Shown: in pieces, positions 1 through 8,421 of the stretch
How the letters are laid out: each line of letters opens with the position of its first letter
How positions within the stretch are numbered: position 1 is the stretch's first letter
Source of the DNA: an uncultured cyanobacterium
GTDB lineage: Bacteria; Cyanobacteriota; Vampirovibrionia; Gastranaerophilales; Gastranaerophilaceae
Assembly (NCBI GenBank): GCA_947073895.1
Contig: CAMTNN010000007.1
Span: 1-21,573 of the forward strand
Length of the DNA stretch: 21,573 nt
Direction: 5' to 3'
Made by a program: the position numbers and the translations under genes
Notes under the pieces: generated by a model
Databases searched by the model: none
Told to the model about the DNA's origin: nothing
Seen by the model: the letters and a program-made list of their open reading frames with translations, nothing else

Positions 1-335
1 CTCCATAGCAAAAACTGGTTTCCCTGATAAGTCTGTCCCGCAAGGGAGATCAACAAATAATTGAACACGATGCCGCCAATCCATGCCAACCCGCCGCCAA
101 TGGGAAAACCTACTGACATGCCGGCTACGGCAATGGCTGCGGTAAGGAATATATTACCGAAGTTCCACACAACACCACCCAAGAATGCATATTTAATGCT
201 AGACCAGTCCATGACTGCCAGATCCTGAAAAAAGGTACGGCCTTCACTTCCCATACTTCCCAAAGTCACCGCCCCCAATAAAGCTGTAAGGAACAGACCG
301 ACAGTCAAATCCCAATAAAACAGTTCAAAGCTCCT
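1..335 (-). CDS. GRP-family sugar transporter fragment (foreign-looking, broken)
   Basis: Partial at both ends. The minus frame reads hydrophobic segments including FELFYWDLTVGLFLTALLG, MSVGFPIGGGLAW and IVFNYLLISLAG. These resemble the glucose/rhamnose (GRP) type permeases of the DMT superfamily common in Bacteroidota, which would move a sugar across the inner membrane. The family normally has an N-terminal membrane helix before the FELFYWD motif. Here that part is missing: upstream of about base 330 the frame holds no recognisable transporter sequence and no ATG. The other end runs off the window. GC over bases 1-300 is about 49%, against roughly one third in the genes to the right, and codons such as GCC, GGC and ACC are common. 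I infer that this piece comes from another genome and was joined artificially or by rearrangement. The family call is moderately secure; the substrate is unknown. Confidence 0.6.
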
Positions 336-854
336 GTTTATTTTGTTCTCGGGCAAAAAGATGTTAATAAGCAAAAAGATTTGGGAAAATCAGAGTACAT
401 GAAGCTTTTGAGTAAAAATGTGCGTGCTCATAAGAAAATAACTTCTCCAAATTACTTATTTGAAAAAAATGGTGTAGTATTTATTGTGCTTGACGGCTCA
501 AAAGAAGTTATACCTACTTCTATGGGGTATTATAAACCTGAAACTGTTACCTGGCTTGATGAACAGCTTACGCTTAATAAAGATAAAAATGTTATAATTA
601 TTCAGCATTACCCTATTATTCCACCTGCAGCTAAGGAAATGAAATACACAGCTAAGCCGGAAAATTATTTGAAAACAATAGCTAAGCATAAGAATGTTAA
701 AGCAATTATAGCAGGGCATTTTAATGTAAACAATGAGATTGATTTTAACGGTGTTAAACATATTTCTACGGCGGAAGTTCCTGTGTACAGAATTATTGAT
801 ATTTTGGATTGCGAAACTAAAAATCCTGAGTTTTGGTCGATTATTAAAGAATAG
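324..854 (+). pseudogene. calcineurin-like metallophosphoesterase, 5'-truncated
   Basis: C-terminal part of a calcineurin-like phosphoesterase. A TTG at 381 could be read as a start, but the same frame continues upstream with FKAPVYFVLGQKDVNK, which matches the family segment ending in GNHDV, so the gene clearly began further left. The N-terminal block with the first metal ligands (DxH and GDxxD) is missing because the frame meets the transporter fragment at about 324-335. Two further metal-binding blocks are altered: GNHD reads GQKD (351-362), and the final GHxH reads GHFN, although the middle histidine block (QHYPIIPP) is present. The piece is therefore truncated and also degenerate relative to the family. 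It ends 29 nt before the next start. Its substrate cannot be inferred. Confidence 0.6.
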
Positions 855-883
855 CGTATGATTTGGCAAAAAGGGAGAGTGAA

Positions 884-1429
884 ATGGACAATATTGATTA
901 TACATCTGCAAAATTTATTGTGAAAATTGTTATACCTGTTTTAATACTTAGCGGAGCTTGGATTTATAGTTTTATCAAGGGACTAATGAAAAAAGATGTT
1001 CGGAGTAATGGTTTTGAACAAGCGATTAAATATTATTCCAAGAAAATTAAAGCAGAACCGTATAATTATATAAATTATTTTGAGCGTGGCACGGCGAATT
1101 TAAAACTAGGTAGTTATGCTTGTGCGTTAGACGATTTTAATAAGACAATAGAATTAAATAGTGAATACTCCGATGCTTATGTAAATCGAGCTATTGCATA
1201 TTATACTCTTGGAGATAGTAAAAATGCCCTAAACGATTGTAATATGTCTATTAAATTAAATCCGGCTTCAGCAATTCCTTATTACAACAGAAGTATTATT
1301 TTATACAACCTCGGTGAGTTTGATAGCGCTGTAGCAGATTGTAAAGCCGCTCTTGAGCTTAATCCCAGAGATCAGGATGCTTTAAGTTTTTATGGTAGAC
1401 TTCAATATGAACTTGAAAATAAATCTTGA
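884..1429 (+). CDS. membrane-anchored TPR protein, small
   Basis: A 181-residue protein. I chose the ATG at 884 because GGGAGAG lies just upstream (873-879); an in-frame TTG at 863 would give a longer form with no ribosome binding site. The N-terminus carries one hydrophobic segment, FIVKIVIPVLILSGAWIYSF, suggesting an inner-membrane anchor. About three tetratricopeptide repeats follow, with typical spacing (AIKYYSKKIKAEPYNY, ALDDFNKTIELNSEYSDAY, ALNDCNMSIKLNPASAIPYY, AVADCKAALELNPRDQDAL). TPRs form helical scaffolds that bind other proteins; the partner is not visible. The next gene also encodes an anchored TPR protein, so the two may be related in role. It has its own ribosome binding site and is separated from the next gene by a promoter. 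Confidence 0.75.
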   Translation: MDNIDYTSAKFIVKIVIPVLILSGAWIYSFIKGLMKKDVRSNGFEQAIKYYSKKIKAEPYNYINYFERGTANLKLGSYACALDDFNKTIELNSEYSDAYVNRAIAYYTLGDSKNALNDCNMSIKLNPASAIPYYNRSIILYNLGEFDSAVADCKAALELNPRDQDALSFYGRLQYELENKS

Positions 1430-1449
1430 TGCCCTGATTATATTACATT

Positions 1450-1479
1450 TTGACGAGGAAGCTAAATGCATGCTATAAT
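1450..1479 (+). promoter_or_regulatory. sigma-70 promoter giving a leaderless or near-leaderless operon start
   Basis: TTGACG (1450-1455), an 18-bp spacer, then a perfect TATAAT (1474-1479). Only 8 nt separate the -10 box from the ATG at 1488, so transcription should start at or within two bases of the start codon. No Shine-Dalgarno sequence fits in that gap; GAGGAA lies upstream of the -10 box and would not be transcribed. Confidence 0.8.
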
Positions 1480-1487
1480 TCTAAACT

Positions 1488-2543
1488 ATGAGACGTTTCT
1501 TTAGAAAGATATTCCCATTATTATTCATATTGATTCTTGCAGCTCTCGGATATTTTTATCAGGACTGGGTTAAAGAGCAATATCGTCATGCAAAAGGAAC
1601 ATATTATATCTATAAAGGCGATCAGGCTTATGCTGCTGATAATATGGGAAAAACTCTGGATTATTATATAGCAGGGCTTGACTTATATCCCCAGCATTAT
1701 GAAGCGTGGTTTAATTTGGGTAATATTTATGCTGTGCATGAAGATTATTATTCAGCAGTTGACGCGTATACAAATGCAATAAAAGCTAATCCTAATTTTG
1801 TTATGGCGCGTATGAATCTTGGAATAGTTTACTCGGAGGATTTAGGTTTTTTTGATGAAGCAATTGAACAATTCGATATAGTTCCGACTATAAAGCTTTT
1901 TAAGTTATGGATACCTTTTGTTTATTCTAATATTAAGAGTGTGGATACAAACCGCGGTTTAGCATTCTTTAATAAAGGTGTCGCATTCCGTCAAAAAGCT
2001 TTGTATTTACCTCTTGAAAAACAGTATCTTGCTTACGAGTATTTAGGACATGCAATTGAAGCTTACACTAAGGCAACTAAATATATCAAGAAAAACTACG
2101 ATGTTTACTATAATAGAGCGGTAGCACATCATTTGCGCGGTGAATTCCGTGATGCTGGTTTGGATTATTGTAAAGCGATAGATTTAGAACCGATGAATTT
2201 TGAAGGGCATTATAATCTTGCTGTGCTTTTAAGAAGTATACACAGAGACCGTGAGTCGATTGCAGAGCTTGAAAAAGCTGCTATTTTGATTTCTGAAAAT
2301 CCGACTTCATCGACAGTTCAGACAACTTATATTTTCAACCTGCTTAATGAAGTAACAAGAAGATTTATAACAAGTGAAGAATATTATACAGAAAAATTGA
2401 CTGATGAGCCTGTTGGAAGTTTGAATAACAGTTATACTTATGTCAACGGAAGAATTGTAGCTGATGATGAGTTTGATAAAGCTATGTATAAAAACTTTAA
2501 AACTTGTGCAGGTTTTAATTATTTTAGCGAGGATGAAGAGTAA
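1488..2543 (+). CDS. membrane-anchored TPR protein
   Basis: A 351-residue protein. The N-terminus has basic residues followed by a hydrophobic stretch (FFRKIFPLLFILILAALGYF), read as a signal anchor that puts the rest outside the membrane. TPR units follow, for example around residues 37-110 (YYIYKGDQAYAADNMG, EAWFNLGNIYAVHEDYYSAV, FVMARMNLGIVY) and again around 195-260 (YDVYYNRAVAHHLRGEFRDA, FEGHYNLAVLLRS). The C-terminal ~90 residues are not repeat-like. It is the first gene of a packed operon and its stop overlaps the next start (TAATG at 2541-2545). Its start is set by the promoter 8 nt upstream. TPR proteins usually act as assembly or interaction scaffolds; pairing with a diguanylate cyclase gene suggests, but does not prove, a role in signalling or envelope organisation. 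Confidence 0.8.
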   Translation: MRRFFRKIFPLLFILILAALGYFYQDWVKEQYRHAKGTYYIYKGDQAYAADNMGKTLDYYIAGLDLYPQHYEAWFNLGNIYAVHEDYYSAVDAYTNAIKANPNFVMARMNLGIVYSEDLGFFDEAIEQFDIVPTIKLFKLWIPFVYSNIKSVDTNRGLAFFNKGVAFRQKALYLPLEKQYLAYEYLGHAIEAYTKATKYIKKNYDVYYNRAVAHHLRGEFRDAGLDYCKAIDLEPMNFEGHYNLAVLLRSIHRDRESIAELEKAAILISENPTSSTVQTTYIFNLLNEVTRRFITSEEYYTEKLTDEPVGSLNNSYTYVNGRIVADDEFDKAMYKNFKTCAGFNYFSEDEE

Positions 2544-3949
2544 TGGATAACTCTAAGTTACATTTTTTGGCAAAAACAGCAGATATTTTAATAAAAGAAC
2601 TTGATGCTTATGAGCTTGTAAATGAGCTCAAAGCTCTTATTAAAACATATATTTCTTTAAATGATTTGAATATCTATGTTTTTGACCCGAATACTTCAAC
2701 ACTTAGGAATTATGCTCAAAACTGGTGTGTGATTGATGAGGTTTTGCAGTGTGATTTAAAGGATACGATTTATCACGCTTATGAAGAAATCCATGGAAAC
2801 GACTTTGTGATTAATAACAAAGCTTTTAAACTTCCGCAGACAATCGGTGATATCAGTTTTAAGATACAATCTTTATTTATGCCGATAGTTAAGAATGGCA
2901 TGGTATTTGGCATAATGGAACTTGTGTTTGACGAAGACACTTCTATTGATATGGAAAATATGTTCCTGATGAAAATTTTGGGGACTCAAATATCTTTAAA
3001 ACTCCAAAATATTGTATTAAATGAGCAATCTCAGATTAATGTTGAATTCCATGATTCAATGAAAAATATTGCAAAAATTATTGAAACCCAATATGAAATT
3101 AATTATATTGTTCCGTTAATTGGCGAAATGCTGGATAGGTTTATTTCCGACCATTTGATTTATGTGTTTCTAAAACAAGGAGAAGAGTTCTCACTTGTTT
3201 GGCCGAAAGCTTGTAATGATGAGCGTGTTTTTGAGGTGTTAAAACAGCTTGATAATGATTACGGATATATTTTAACCAATGATGATAAAATCGGAGCATT
3301 CCCGCTTGTATCAGAAGACGAGGTTACAGGCTGTATTGTTGCAAGAAGTATGATTGAAAAACTTTCAAAACGCGATATCGATTATTTGGAACAGCTTACA
3401 AGACAGGCGGCTGCTACAATTAATAGGGCAAATACTTATTCAACAATTTTGCAGTATGCAACTTTGGACGCTTTGACTAATTTGAATAACCGCCGTCAGT
3501 TTGAGACACGTTTGGGGCAGGAAATTTCGATTACCAAACGTCAAAACAATCCGCTCTGTGCAATGATGATTGATATTGATTTCTTTAAAAAAGTCAATGA
3601 TACTTACGGTCACGCAGCAGGTGATGAAGTCTTGAAAACTGTTGCGGGAATTATTAAAGAACAGCTTCGTGAATCTGATATTCCTGCAAGATACGGCGGA
3701 GAAGAGTTTGCAGTATTGCTTCCGTTTACTAAAATAGATGAAGCTCAAATTGTTGGCGAACGTTTACGTAAAGCTGTGGAATCAAAGGTAATCCATATTG
3801 AGAATCAAGACATTAGTGTTACAATAAGTATGGGGCTTGCGGAATATAACAAAGTTGAAACAGGCGAAGTTCTTTTTGAAAGGGCGGATAAAGCGTTATA
3901 TGAAGCAAAAACAAACGGACGAAATCAGGTAAGAATAGCAAATGAATAG
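2543..3949 (+). CDS. GAF-GGDEF diguanylate cyclase
   Basis: A 468-residue cytoplasmic protein without membrane segments. The first ~290 residues look like two GAF-type sensory domains (about 20-150 and 170-290). The C-terminus is a GGDEF domain (about 300-465) that would make cyclic di-GMP from two GTP. The active-site signature is GGEEF at residues 385-389, a functional variant. It is preceded by RESD at 376-379, exactly five residues before the signature, which matches the inhibitory RxxD I-site and predicts product feedback inhibition. The metal-binding segment MMIDIDFFKKVNDTYGH is intact. No EAL or HD-GYP domain is present in the window. Start and stop overlap both neighbours (1 nt with the TPR gene, 8 nt with tsaE), so the genes are probably translationally coupled. 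The GAF ligand is unknown. Confidence 0.92.
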   Translation: MDNSKLHFLAKTADILIKELDAYELVNELKALIKTYISLNDLNIYVFDPNTSTLRNYAQNWCVIDEVLQCDLKDTIYHAYEEIHGNDFVINNKAFKLPQTIGDISFKIQSLFMPIVKNGMVFGIMELVFDEDTSIDMENMFLMKILGTQISLKLQNIVLNEQSQINVEFHDSMKNIAKIIETQYEINYIVPLIGEMLDRFISDHLIYVFLKQGEEFSLVWPKACNDERVFEVLKQLDNDYGYILTNDDKIGAFPLVSEDEVTGCIVARSMIEKLSKRDIDYLEQLTRQAAATINRANTYSTILQYATLDALTNLNNRRQFETRLGQEISITKRQNNPLCAMMIDIDFFKKVNDTYGHAAGDEVLKTVAGIIKEQLRESDIPARYGGEEFAVLLPFTKIDEAQIVGERLRKAVESKVIHIENQDISVTISMGLAEYNKVETGEVLFERADKALYEAKTNGRNQVRIANE

Positions 3950-4412
3950 TTTTAATATTAAATGTAAAACATTAGATGATACAAAGCTTTTGGCGGAAAA
4001 ATTTGCCAATCTTGTTAAAGAGAAAGGCTGTTTTGTGAATCTTTTCGGTGAAATCGGAGCTGGGAAAACAGCGCTTGTAAGACTTACGGCTGAGGCTCTC
4101 GGTGTGAAAGAAAAAGTTACAAGCCCGAGTTTTGTTATATTGAATGAGTATCATAGTGCATCAATTCCTGTGTATCATTTTGACCTATATAGATTGGAGC
4201 ATGCAGGAATTTCGACTATTACGGATGAGCTTAGAGAATACTCTGACGGCAAAAAAATAACCTTTGTAGAGTGGGCAGAGTTCTCTCAAGGCGAGTTACC
4301 GTTTGAAAGAATTGAAATAAATGTTACTTATGATGACGACGATTGCAGAAATTATGAATTTAAATCAGTTGGAGAAAAAAATAATTACGTTATAGAAGGG
4401 CTCAAAAATTGA
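3942..4412 (+). CDS. tsaE: tRNA threonylcarbamoyladenosine biosynthesis ATPase TsaE
   Basis: A 156-residue P-loop protein of the TsaE/YjeE family. It helps TsaB and TsaD transfer the threonylcarbamoyl group to A37 of ANN-decoding tRNAs. Visible motifs: Walker A GEIGAGKT at residues 36-43, the TSPSF switch region that follows KVTSPSFVILNEY, the HFDLYRL segment, and FVEWAE near the C-terminus. Length is typical. The start overlaps the end of the cyclase gene by 8 nt, with a weak purine-rich site (AGGTAAGA) upstream. tsaB follows directly, the usual pairing. The TsaD and TsaC genes needed to finish the pathway are not in this window. Confidence 0.95.
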   Translation: MNSFNIKCKTLDDTKLLAEKFANLVKEKGCFVNLFGEIGAGKTALVRLTAEALGVKEKVTSPSFVILNEYHSASIPVYHFDLYRLEHAGISTITDELREYSDGKKITFVEWAEFSQGELPFERIEINVTYDDDDCRNYEFKSVGEKNNYVIEGLKN

Positions 4413-5032
4413 AAATGATTTCTTTTGATACCTGTCTTGATAAGACTTATGTCACATTATTTGACGGGGAAAAGTTTAATAATAAAGTGATTTTGTCCAA
4501 TGACAAAAACTATCATTCTGCTTATTTGATTTCTACAATTGTTGAAATTCTCAAGGAATCAAATATGACACCTAATGATTTGGATTGTATTTCAATTGAT
4601 ATAGGTCCGGGAAGTTTTACAGGCATAAGAGCTTGTACAACTGTTGCAAGAATGCTTGCACAGCAGCTTGATATCAAGGCTGTCGGGGTTTCATCACTTG
4701 AAATTTTGTCTAAAATATTAGGCGGGAATGATTTAGTTGCTCTGGATGCAAGAAAAAACAAAGCTTATGTTTATGATGGCAAAATCCTTGGTGCAGTTGA
4801 GCTTGAAGAAGTTGATAAAATTGTCAAAGGCCGTAGATTGATTACTGATAACAGCTTGTTTGAAAGATTTAGCGCATATACTGATGACATTGTTTCTTAT
4901 CAACAAAATGAATATCAATTAGGTGAAATTTTGGCAAAACTTGCGCTTGAAAAAATACAGCAAGGTGAGCCTACAGACTGGAGAACGCTTAAACCGCTAT
5001 ATATTCAACCACCTCCTGTTTTTGGAAGATAA
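4409..5032 (+). CDS. tsaB: tRNA threonylcarbamoyladenosine biosynthesis protein TsaB
   Basis: A 207-residue protein of the ASKHA-fold TsaB family, the inactive paralogue and dimer partner of TsaD in t6A37 synthesis. The diagnostic IGPGSFTGIR motif lies at residues 65-74, after an N-terminal SFDTC strand. The C-terminal ~90 residues are shorter and more divergent than in E. coli, which is common. Start choice: TTG at 4409 overlaps the tsaE stop (TTGA) and has GAAGGG ending 8 nt upstream; ATG at 4415 would place that site 14 nt away. I favour TTG, though ATG cannot be excluded and changes the product by two residues. anmK follows after 2 nt, so all are probably one transcript. Confidence 0.93.
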   Translation: MKMISFDTCLDKTYVTLFDGEKFNNKVILSNDKNYHSAYLISTIVEILKESNMTPNDLDCISIDIGPGSFTGIRACTTVARMLAQQLDIKAVGVSSLEILSKILGGNDLVALDARKNKAYVYDGKILGAVELEEVDKIVKGRRLITDNSLFERFSAYTDDIVSYQQNEYQLGEILAKLALEKIQQGEPTDWRTLKPLYIQPPPVFGR

Positions 5033-5034
5033 TT

Positions 5035-6153
5035 ATGCAAGAAAAAGAGCCTAAAAAAATTATAGCTTTAATGTCGGGAACCTCCTGTGATTCAATTGAT
5101 GCAGGACTTTGCGAGGTTTATCCTGATTTATCCTGCAAACTTATTCAGGGGATTAATCATCCTTATCCTGAGCATATAAGAGCAAAGATTTTTTCTGCTT
5201 TTCGCGGTGATATTAATATAAAAGAACTATGTCAGCTCAATTTTGCTGTCGGTAAGTGTTTTGCTGATGCTGCCAATATTTTAATTGGTGAATTTGGAAG
5301 ACCTGATTTTATTTCAAGCCACGGACAAACGGTTTATCACTATCCGTTTGATGAAAAACTTGATAATATTTCTTTCAAAAGTACGCTTCAAATAGGAGAA
5401 AGCTCTGTTATTGCGCGTGAAACCGGCTGTACTGTTATTTCAAATTTCCGTGAAAAAGATATCGCATACGGTGGTCAGGGTGCACCGCTCGTGTGTTTTG
5501 CAGATGAAAAGTGGTTTAGAAACTCTCTTGTGCAGAATATCGGCGGAATTTCCAATGTAACAGTGGTTTCTGACGATTGTGATACATTCGGGTTTGACAC
5601 AGGATGCGGTAATATTATGATTGATTACTGTGTGCAGAAGTTCTTCGGACAAAAATATGATAAAGATGGAGAAATTGCAGCTGAGGGTACTGTTTGCGAT
5701 AGTTGGCTTGATTGTCTTTTACAGGATGAATACTATTTTATGAATCCGCCGAAGACTACAGGGCGTGAGTATTTTTCAACTAAATATATAGAAAATATTT
5801 TAAAGATTGCACCGCCTGAATCAAAAGACATTGTTGCCACACTTACAGCATTGACGGCTAAAACAATTGCGCAGGCTTACGAAAGGTTTGTGTATCCGTC
5901 TGTGAATGTCGATACTGCGATTATTGGTGGTGGCGGAGCTTATAACAAAACTATGATGAAGTTTTTGAGAAATTATCTTCCAAAACGAATTGAGCTCAAA
6001 ACGCATGAAGATTACGGAATTTCTAATAATTACAAAGAAGTTATGGCATTTGCACTATTAGGTTACTGTAATTATTATAATATTCCAAACAATCTTCCTT
6101 GTTGTACAGGGGCAGAGAAACGCGTTGTGCTTGGAAAGGTGGTTAGTCCGTAA
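5035..6153 (+). CDS. anmK: anhydro-N-acetylmuramic acid kinase
   Basis: A 372-residue ASKHA-fold kinase. It opens the 1,6-anhydro ring of anhydroMurNAc and phosphorylates it to MurNAc-6-phosphate, so recycled cell-wall sugar can re-enter metabolism. Visible motifs: MSGTSCDSIDAG at residues 13-24 (ATP-binding loop), SSHGQTVYHYP, GGQGAPLVCFAD, NIGGISNVTVV, FDTGCGNIMIDY (where the family usually has a proline at the cysteine), and IIGGGGAYN near the C-terminus. Length is normal. It sits 2 nt after tsaB and its stop shares one base with the next start (TAATG). The murQ etherase that would use its product is not visible here. Its presence implies a peptidoglycan-containing cell that turns over its wall. 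Confidence 0.95.
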   Translation: MQEKEPKKIIALMSGTSCDSIDAGLCEVYPDLSCKLIQGINHPYPEHIRAKIFSAFRGDINIKELCQLNFAVGKCFADAANILIGEFGRPDFISSHGQTVYHYPFDEKLDNISFKSTLQIGESSVIARETGCTVISNFREKDIAYGGQGAPLVCFADEKWFRNSLVQNIGGISNVTVVSDDCDTFGFDTGCGNIMIDYCVQKFFGQKYDKDGEIAAEGTVCDSWLDCLLQDEYYFMNPPKTTGREYFSTKYIENILKIAPPESKDIVATLTALTAKTIAQAYERFVYPSVNVDTAIIGGGGAYNKTMMKFLRNYLPKRIELKTHEDYGISNNYKEVMAFALLGYCNYYNIPNNLPCCTGAEKRVVLGKVVSP

Positions 6154-8078
6154 TGAGTGAATACAAGACTGAATCACATTCTGAGGAGATAGAGTTTATT
6201 TTTAATCAAGATACTAATCTTGAAGAGGAAATAAACCGCAAGCCTGCTCTTGTAAAGGATTTAACCGCTTATTACAGATTATTAAAACGCAAAGTTTTGT
6301 CTGCTTTTGCTCCCAAGTTGCCAAAAACTTTTACGAATATTTTGTATCTGACACTTGATTGTCCGCCTTATACAAAGGATTCTTTGCGTTTGGACTCTCC
6401 TTTGGAATTCATTGACAAGATGCGCAGGCAATATCCTGAAAACGATATCAGGGTAATGGTTCCGATAGTAAATTCAGAAGCTGATAAGTTTAAGTTTTCA
6501 AAAAGTTTCAAGTTTTTTATTCAAAACAGAGTAGTTGAAGCTTCTGTTTATAAATTTCCTAAAAATAAATCAAATATACAGGTTTATGGAATTTATTCAC
6601 AGGCTTTTTCTGTATGTAAAGATGTTTCTGAGATTGCAAAACTATGCTATTTAGCTCCGTTTTTGAAAGCGGCAAGAATTGCAATTAGCAGTCTTGAATT
6701 TGATAATTTCAAGCCTGATATTGTTCATTCTGAAAATATTCCTTTCTTTTTAGGCTGTGAATTTGAAGATAAATTCCCGCGCAATATTAAAGTTTTACAG
6801 TCAATCAAAGATTTTACTCAGATTGATATTGCCAAAACAGAAGCTTTTTGGGCTGCTATTAATCTTGCAGATAAAACCGCAATGAGAAAAATTTGTAAGG
6901 ATAAAGTAGTTAAAAAACTCATTGCAAGTCTGTTTAATTTGCATAATGCAAAACGTTTTGCACAGATGAATGATTGTTTGAAATTTATCTACAAAAATTA
7001 CTATAAGTTTAGAAAGTACATAGATAAAGGCGAAGATATTGAAGAAAACGTTATCTTTAATAAATTAAATGCCAGAATTATGCAAATTTATCCGCAAATG
7101 AATTCTGGCGGTAGTTTGTATTTCAATTCTTATATGTATACCCTAAGACGAGCACATTTCCGTACAGTGACTTCTGAAACCTATTATAATGAGATTTTCA
7201 ATAATCCACAGCTTTCCGGAGTAATGTATCCTCAACTTATTAAAGTTAAAGATGAGAGTGATTTTGTTTCTTATGGAATAAATTACGATAAGTATGGATT
7301 TAGAGCCCCTAGGGAACTGTATTACAGTTTTAATGCCGAAAACTTTAGAGATTACAGAAACAAAAATAAAACCGCTATATTAAAAGAATTCAGCGCAGAT
7401 AGAATAAAAACTAATTTTGTTGATCCGACTTTGTTTAAGGATGAGGATTCTGTAATTGTAGGCTCTTTGGATAGTTTTTATGACTCACCGCTTTTGTTTG
7501 CGTATGCTTCGCAGGAGATTTTTGCAAACGGAGTGGATGTTTTGTTTAATACTATTTTGAAATTATTTGAACTGCATAAGAGTTTTCAGGTTATTATTTG
7601 TATAAAAAACGGTCTAAAATCAGGATTTATCAGGAATTGGATAGAATTTTTGCAGAAAAACAAATACATTAACGGCAGATGGGTATTTATTGATGGGAAA
7701 CTTAACTTGTCTAAGTTTTATTCTGCTTCTGATATGACCTTGATTCCAAGAAGAGCGAACTTTAACACTCCTGAACATTTTATTGCAATGCACTATGGCT
7801 GTGTTCCTGTTGTATCAAGGAGCGGAATCCTGAATGATACTGTTTCGGATATTTTTGACGATATTACTAATGGATGCGGGTTAAAAACCAAGAAAAGTCT
7901 TTTGACTGAAGAAGATAATAACGAGCTTTTCTTAGCTCCTGTGATGAAGGCTTTGAATATCTATCAACACAACCCATCAAGCTGGAATTTATTAGTTAAA
8001 AACTGTTTATTAAAAGACTGCAGTTGGAGTTTTGAAACTTTAGAAAAATACAATAAAATTTATAAGGAATTATTATGA
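6153..8078 (+). CDS. glycogen/starch synthase-like (GT5-like) glycosyltransferase, divergent
   Basis: A 641-residue cytoplasmic protein with a GT-B look. The C-terminal half shows the order typical of glycogen synthases: a VIVGSLDSFYDSPLLFAYA segment, LSKFYSASDMTLIPRR at about 520-535, then NTPEHFIAMHYGCVPVVSRS and a glycine-rich stretch, matching the family block that reads SRFEPCGLxQLxAxxYGxxPVV. The glutamate of the E-x7-E block appears kept as PEH. The N-terminal KxGGL motif that binds ADP-glucose is not kept: the matching place reads TKDSLRLDSP. A roughly 150-residue insert (about 240-390) fits no family I know. It may therefore use another donor or be non-catalytic. It overlaps anmK by 1 nt and yraN by 4 nt. 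The malQ gene 8 kb away could act in the same storage-glucan metabolism, which is inference. Confidence 0.65.
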   Translation: MSEYKTESHSEEIEFIFNQDTNLEEEINRKPALVKDLTAYYRLLKRKVLSAFAPKLPKTFTNILYLTLDCPPYTKDSLRLDSPLEFIDKMRRQYPENDIRVMVPIVNSEADKFKFSKSFKFFIQNRVVEASVYKFPKNKSNIQVYGIYSQAFSVCKDVSEIAKLCYLAPFLKAARIAISSLEFDNFKPDIVHSENIPFFLGCEFEDKFPRNIKVLQSIKDFTQIDIAKTEAFWAAINLADKTAMRKICKDKVVKKLIASLFNLHNAKRFAQMNDCLKFIYKNYYKFRKYIDKGEDIEENVIFNKLNARIMQIYPQMNSGGSLYFNSYMYTLRRAHFRTVTSETYYNEIFNNPQLSGVMYPQLIKVKDESDFVSYGINYDKYGFRAPRELYYSFNAENFRDYRNKNKTAILKEFSADRIKTNFVDPTLFKDEDSVIVGSLDSFYDSPLLFAYASQEIFANGVDVLFNTILKLFELHKSFQVIICIKNGLKSGFIRNWIEFLQKNKYINGRWVFIDGKLNLSKFYSASDMTLIPRRANFNTPEHFIAMHYGCVPVVSRSGILNDTVSDIFDDITNGCGLKTKKSLLTEEDNNELFLAPVMKALNIYQHNPSSWNLLVKNCLLKDCSWSFETLEKYNKIYKELL

Positions 8079-8419
8079 GCAATATATCTGTCGGGAAAAA
8101 AGGAGAACAACTTGCTCAAGAATATTTAAAGAAACAGGGGTATAAAATTCTTGAAACCAACAGGCATTTTTCCCGCCAATGTGAAATAGATATTATTGCT
8201 CTTGATAAGGACACTCTTGTGTTTTGTGAGGTCAAAACCCGTACTACTAATATTTGTGGTGCACCTTTTGAAGCAATAACAAAAACCAAATATCAGAATA
8301 TAAAAACAGGACTTTTCCTGTATCTTCAAGAAAATCCTGTGTATAAAAAATTTAGAATAGATGCGTTATCTGTTATTTTAGAGCCTGCGTTAAAAATAGA
8401 GCATTTAAAGAATGTGTAA
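8075..8419 (+). CDS. yraN: YraN-family (UPF0102) endonuclease-like protein
   Basis: A 114-residue protein of the UPF0102/YraN family, a small PD-(D/E)XK-fold nuclease-like protein often found near translation or DNA-processing genes. The motifs are clear: GKKGEQLAQEYLKKQGY at the N-terminus, EIDIIALD at 37-44 and FCEVKTRT at about 50-57, supplying the E, D and E-x-K residues of the fold. The ATG overlaps the stop of the glycosyltransferase gene (ATGA). It is the last gene of the operon. Its stop lies 2 bp from the stop of a convergent gene, with no terminator hairpin between them. Its cellular role is not settled for the family. Confidence 0.9.
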   Translation: MSNISVGKKGEQLAQEYLKKQGYKILETNRHFSRQCEIDIIALDKDTLVFCEVKTRTTNICGAPFEAITKTKYQNIKTGLFLYLQENPVYKKFRIDALSVILEPALKIEHLKNV

Positions 8420-8421
8420 GC

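Noticed and set aside
498..911. 137-codon minus-strand ORF opposite the phosphoesterase
   Set aside because: The translation is rich in Asn, Phe and Cys without a motif and is the complement of a recognisable coding frame.
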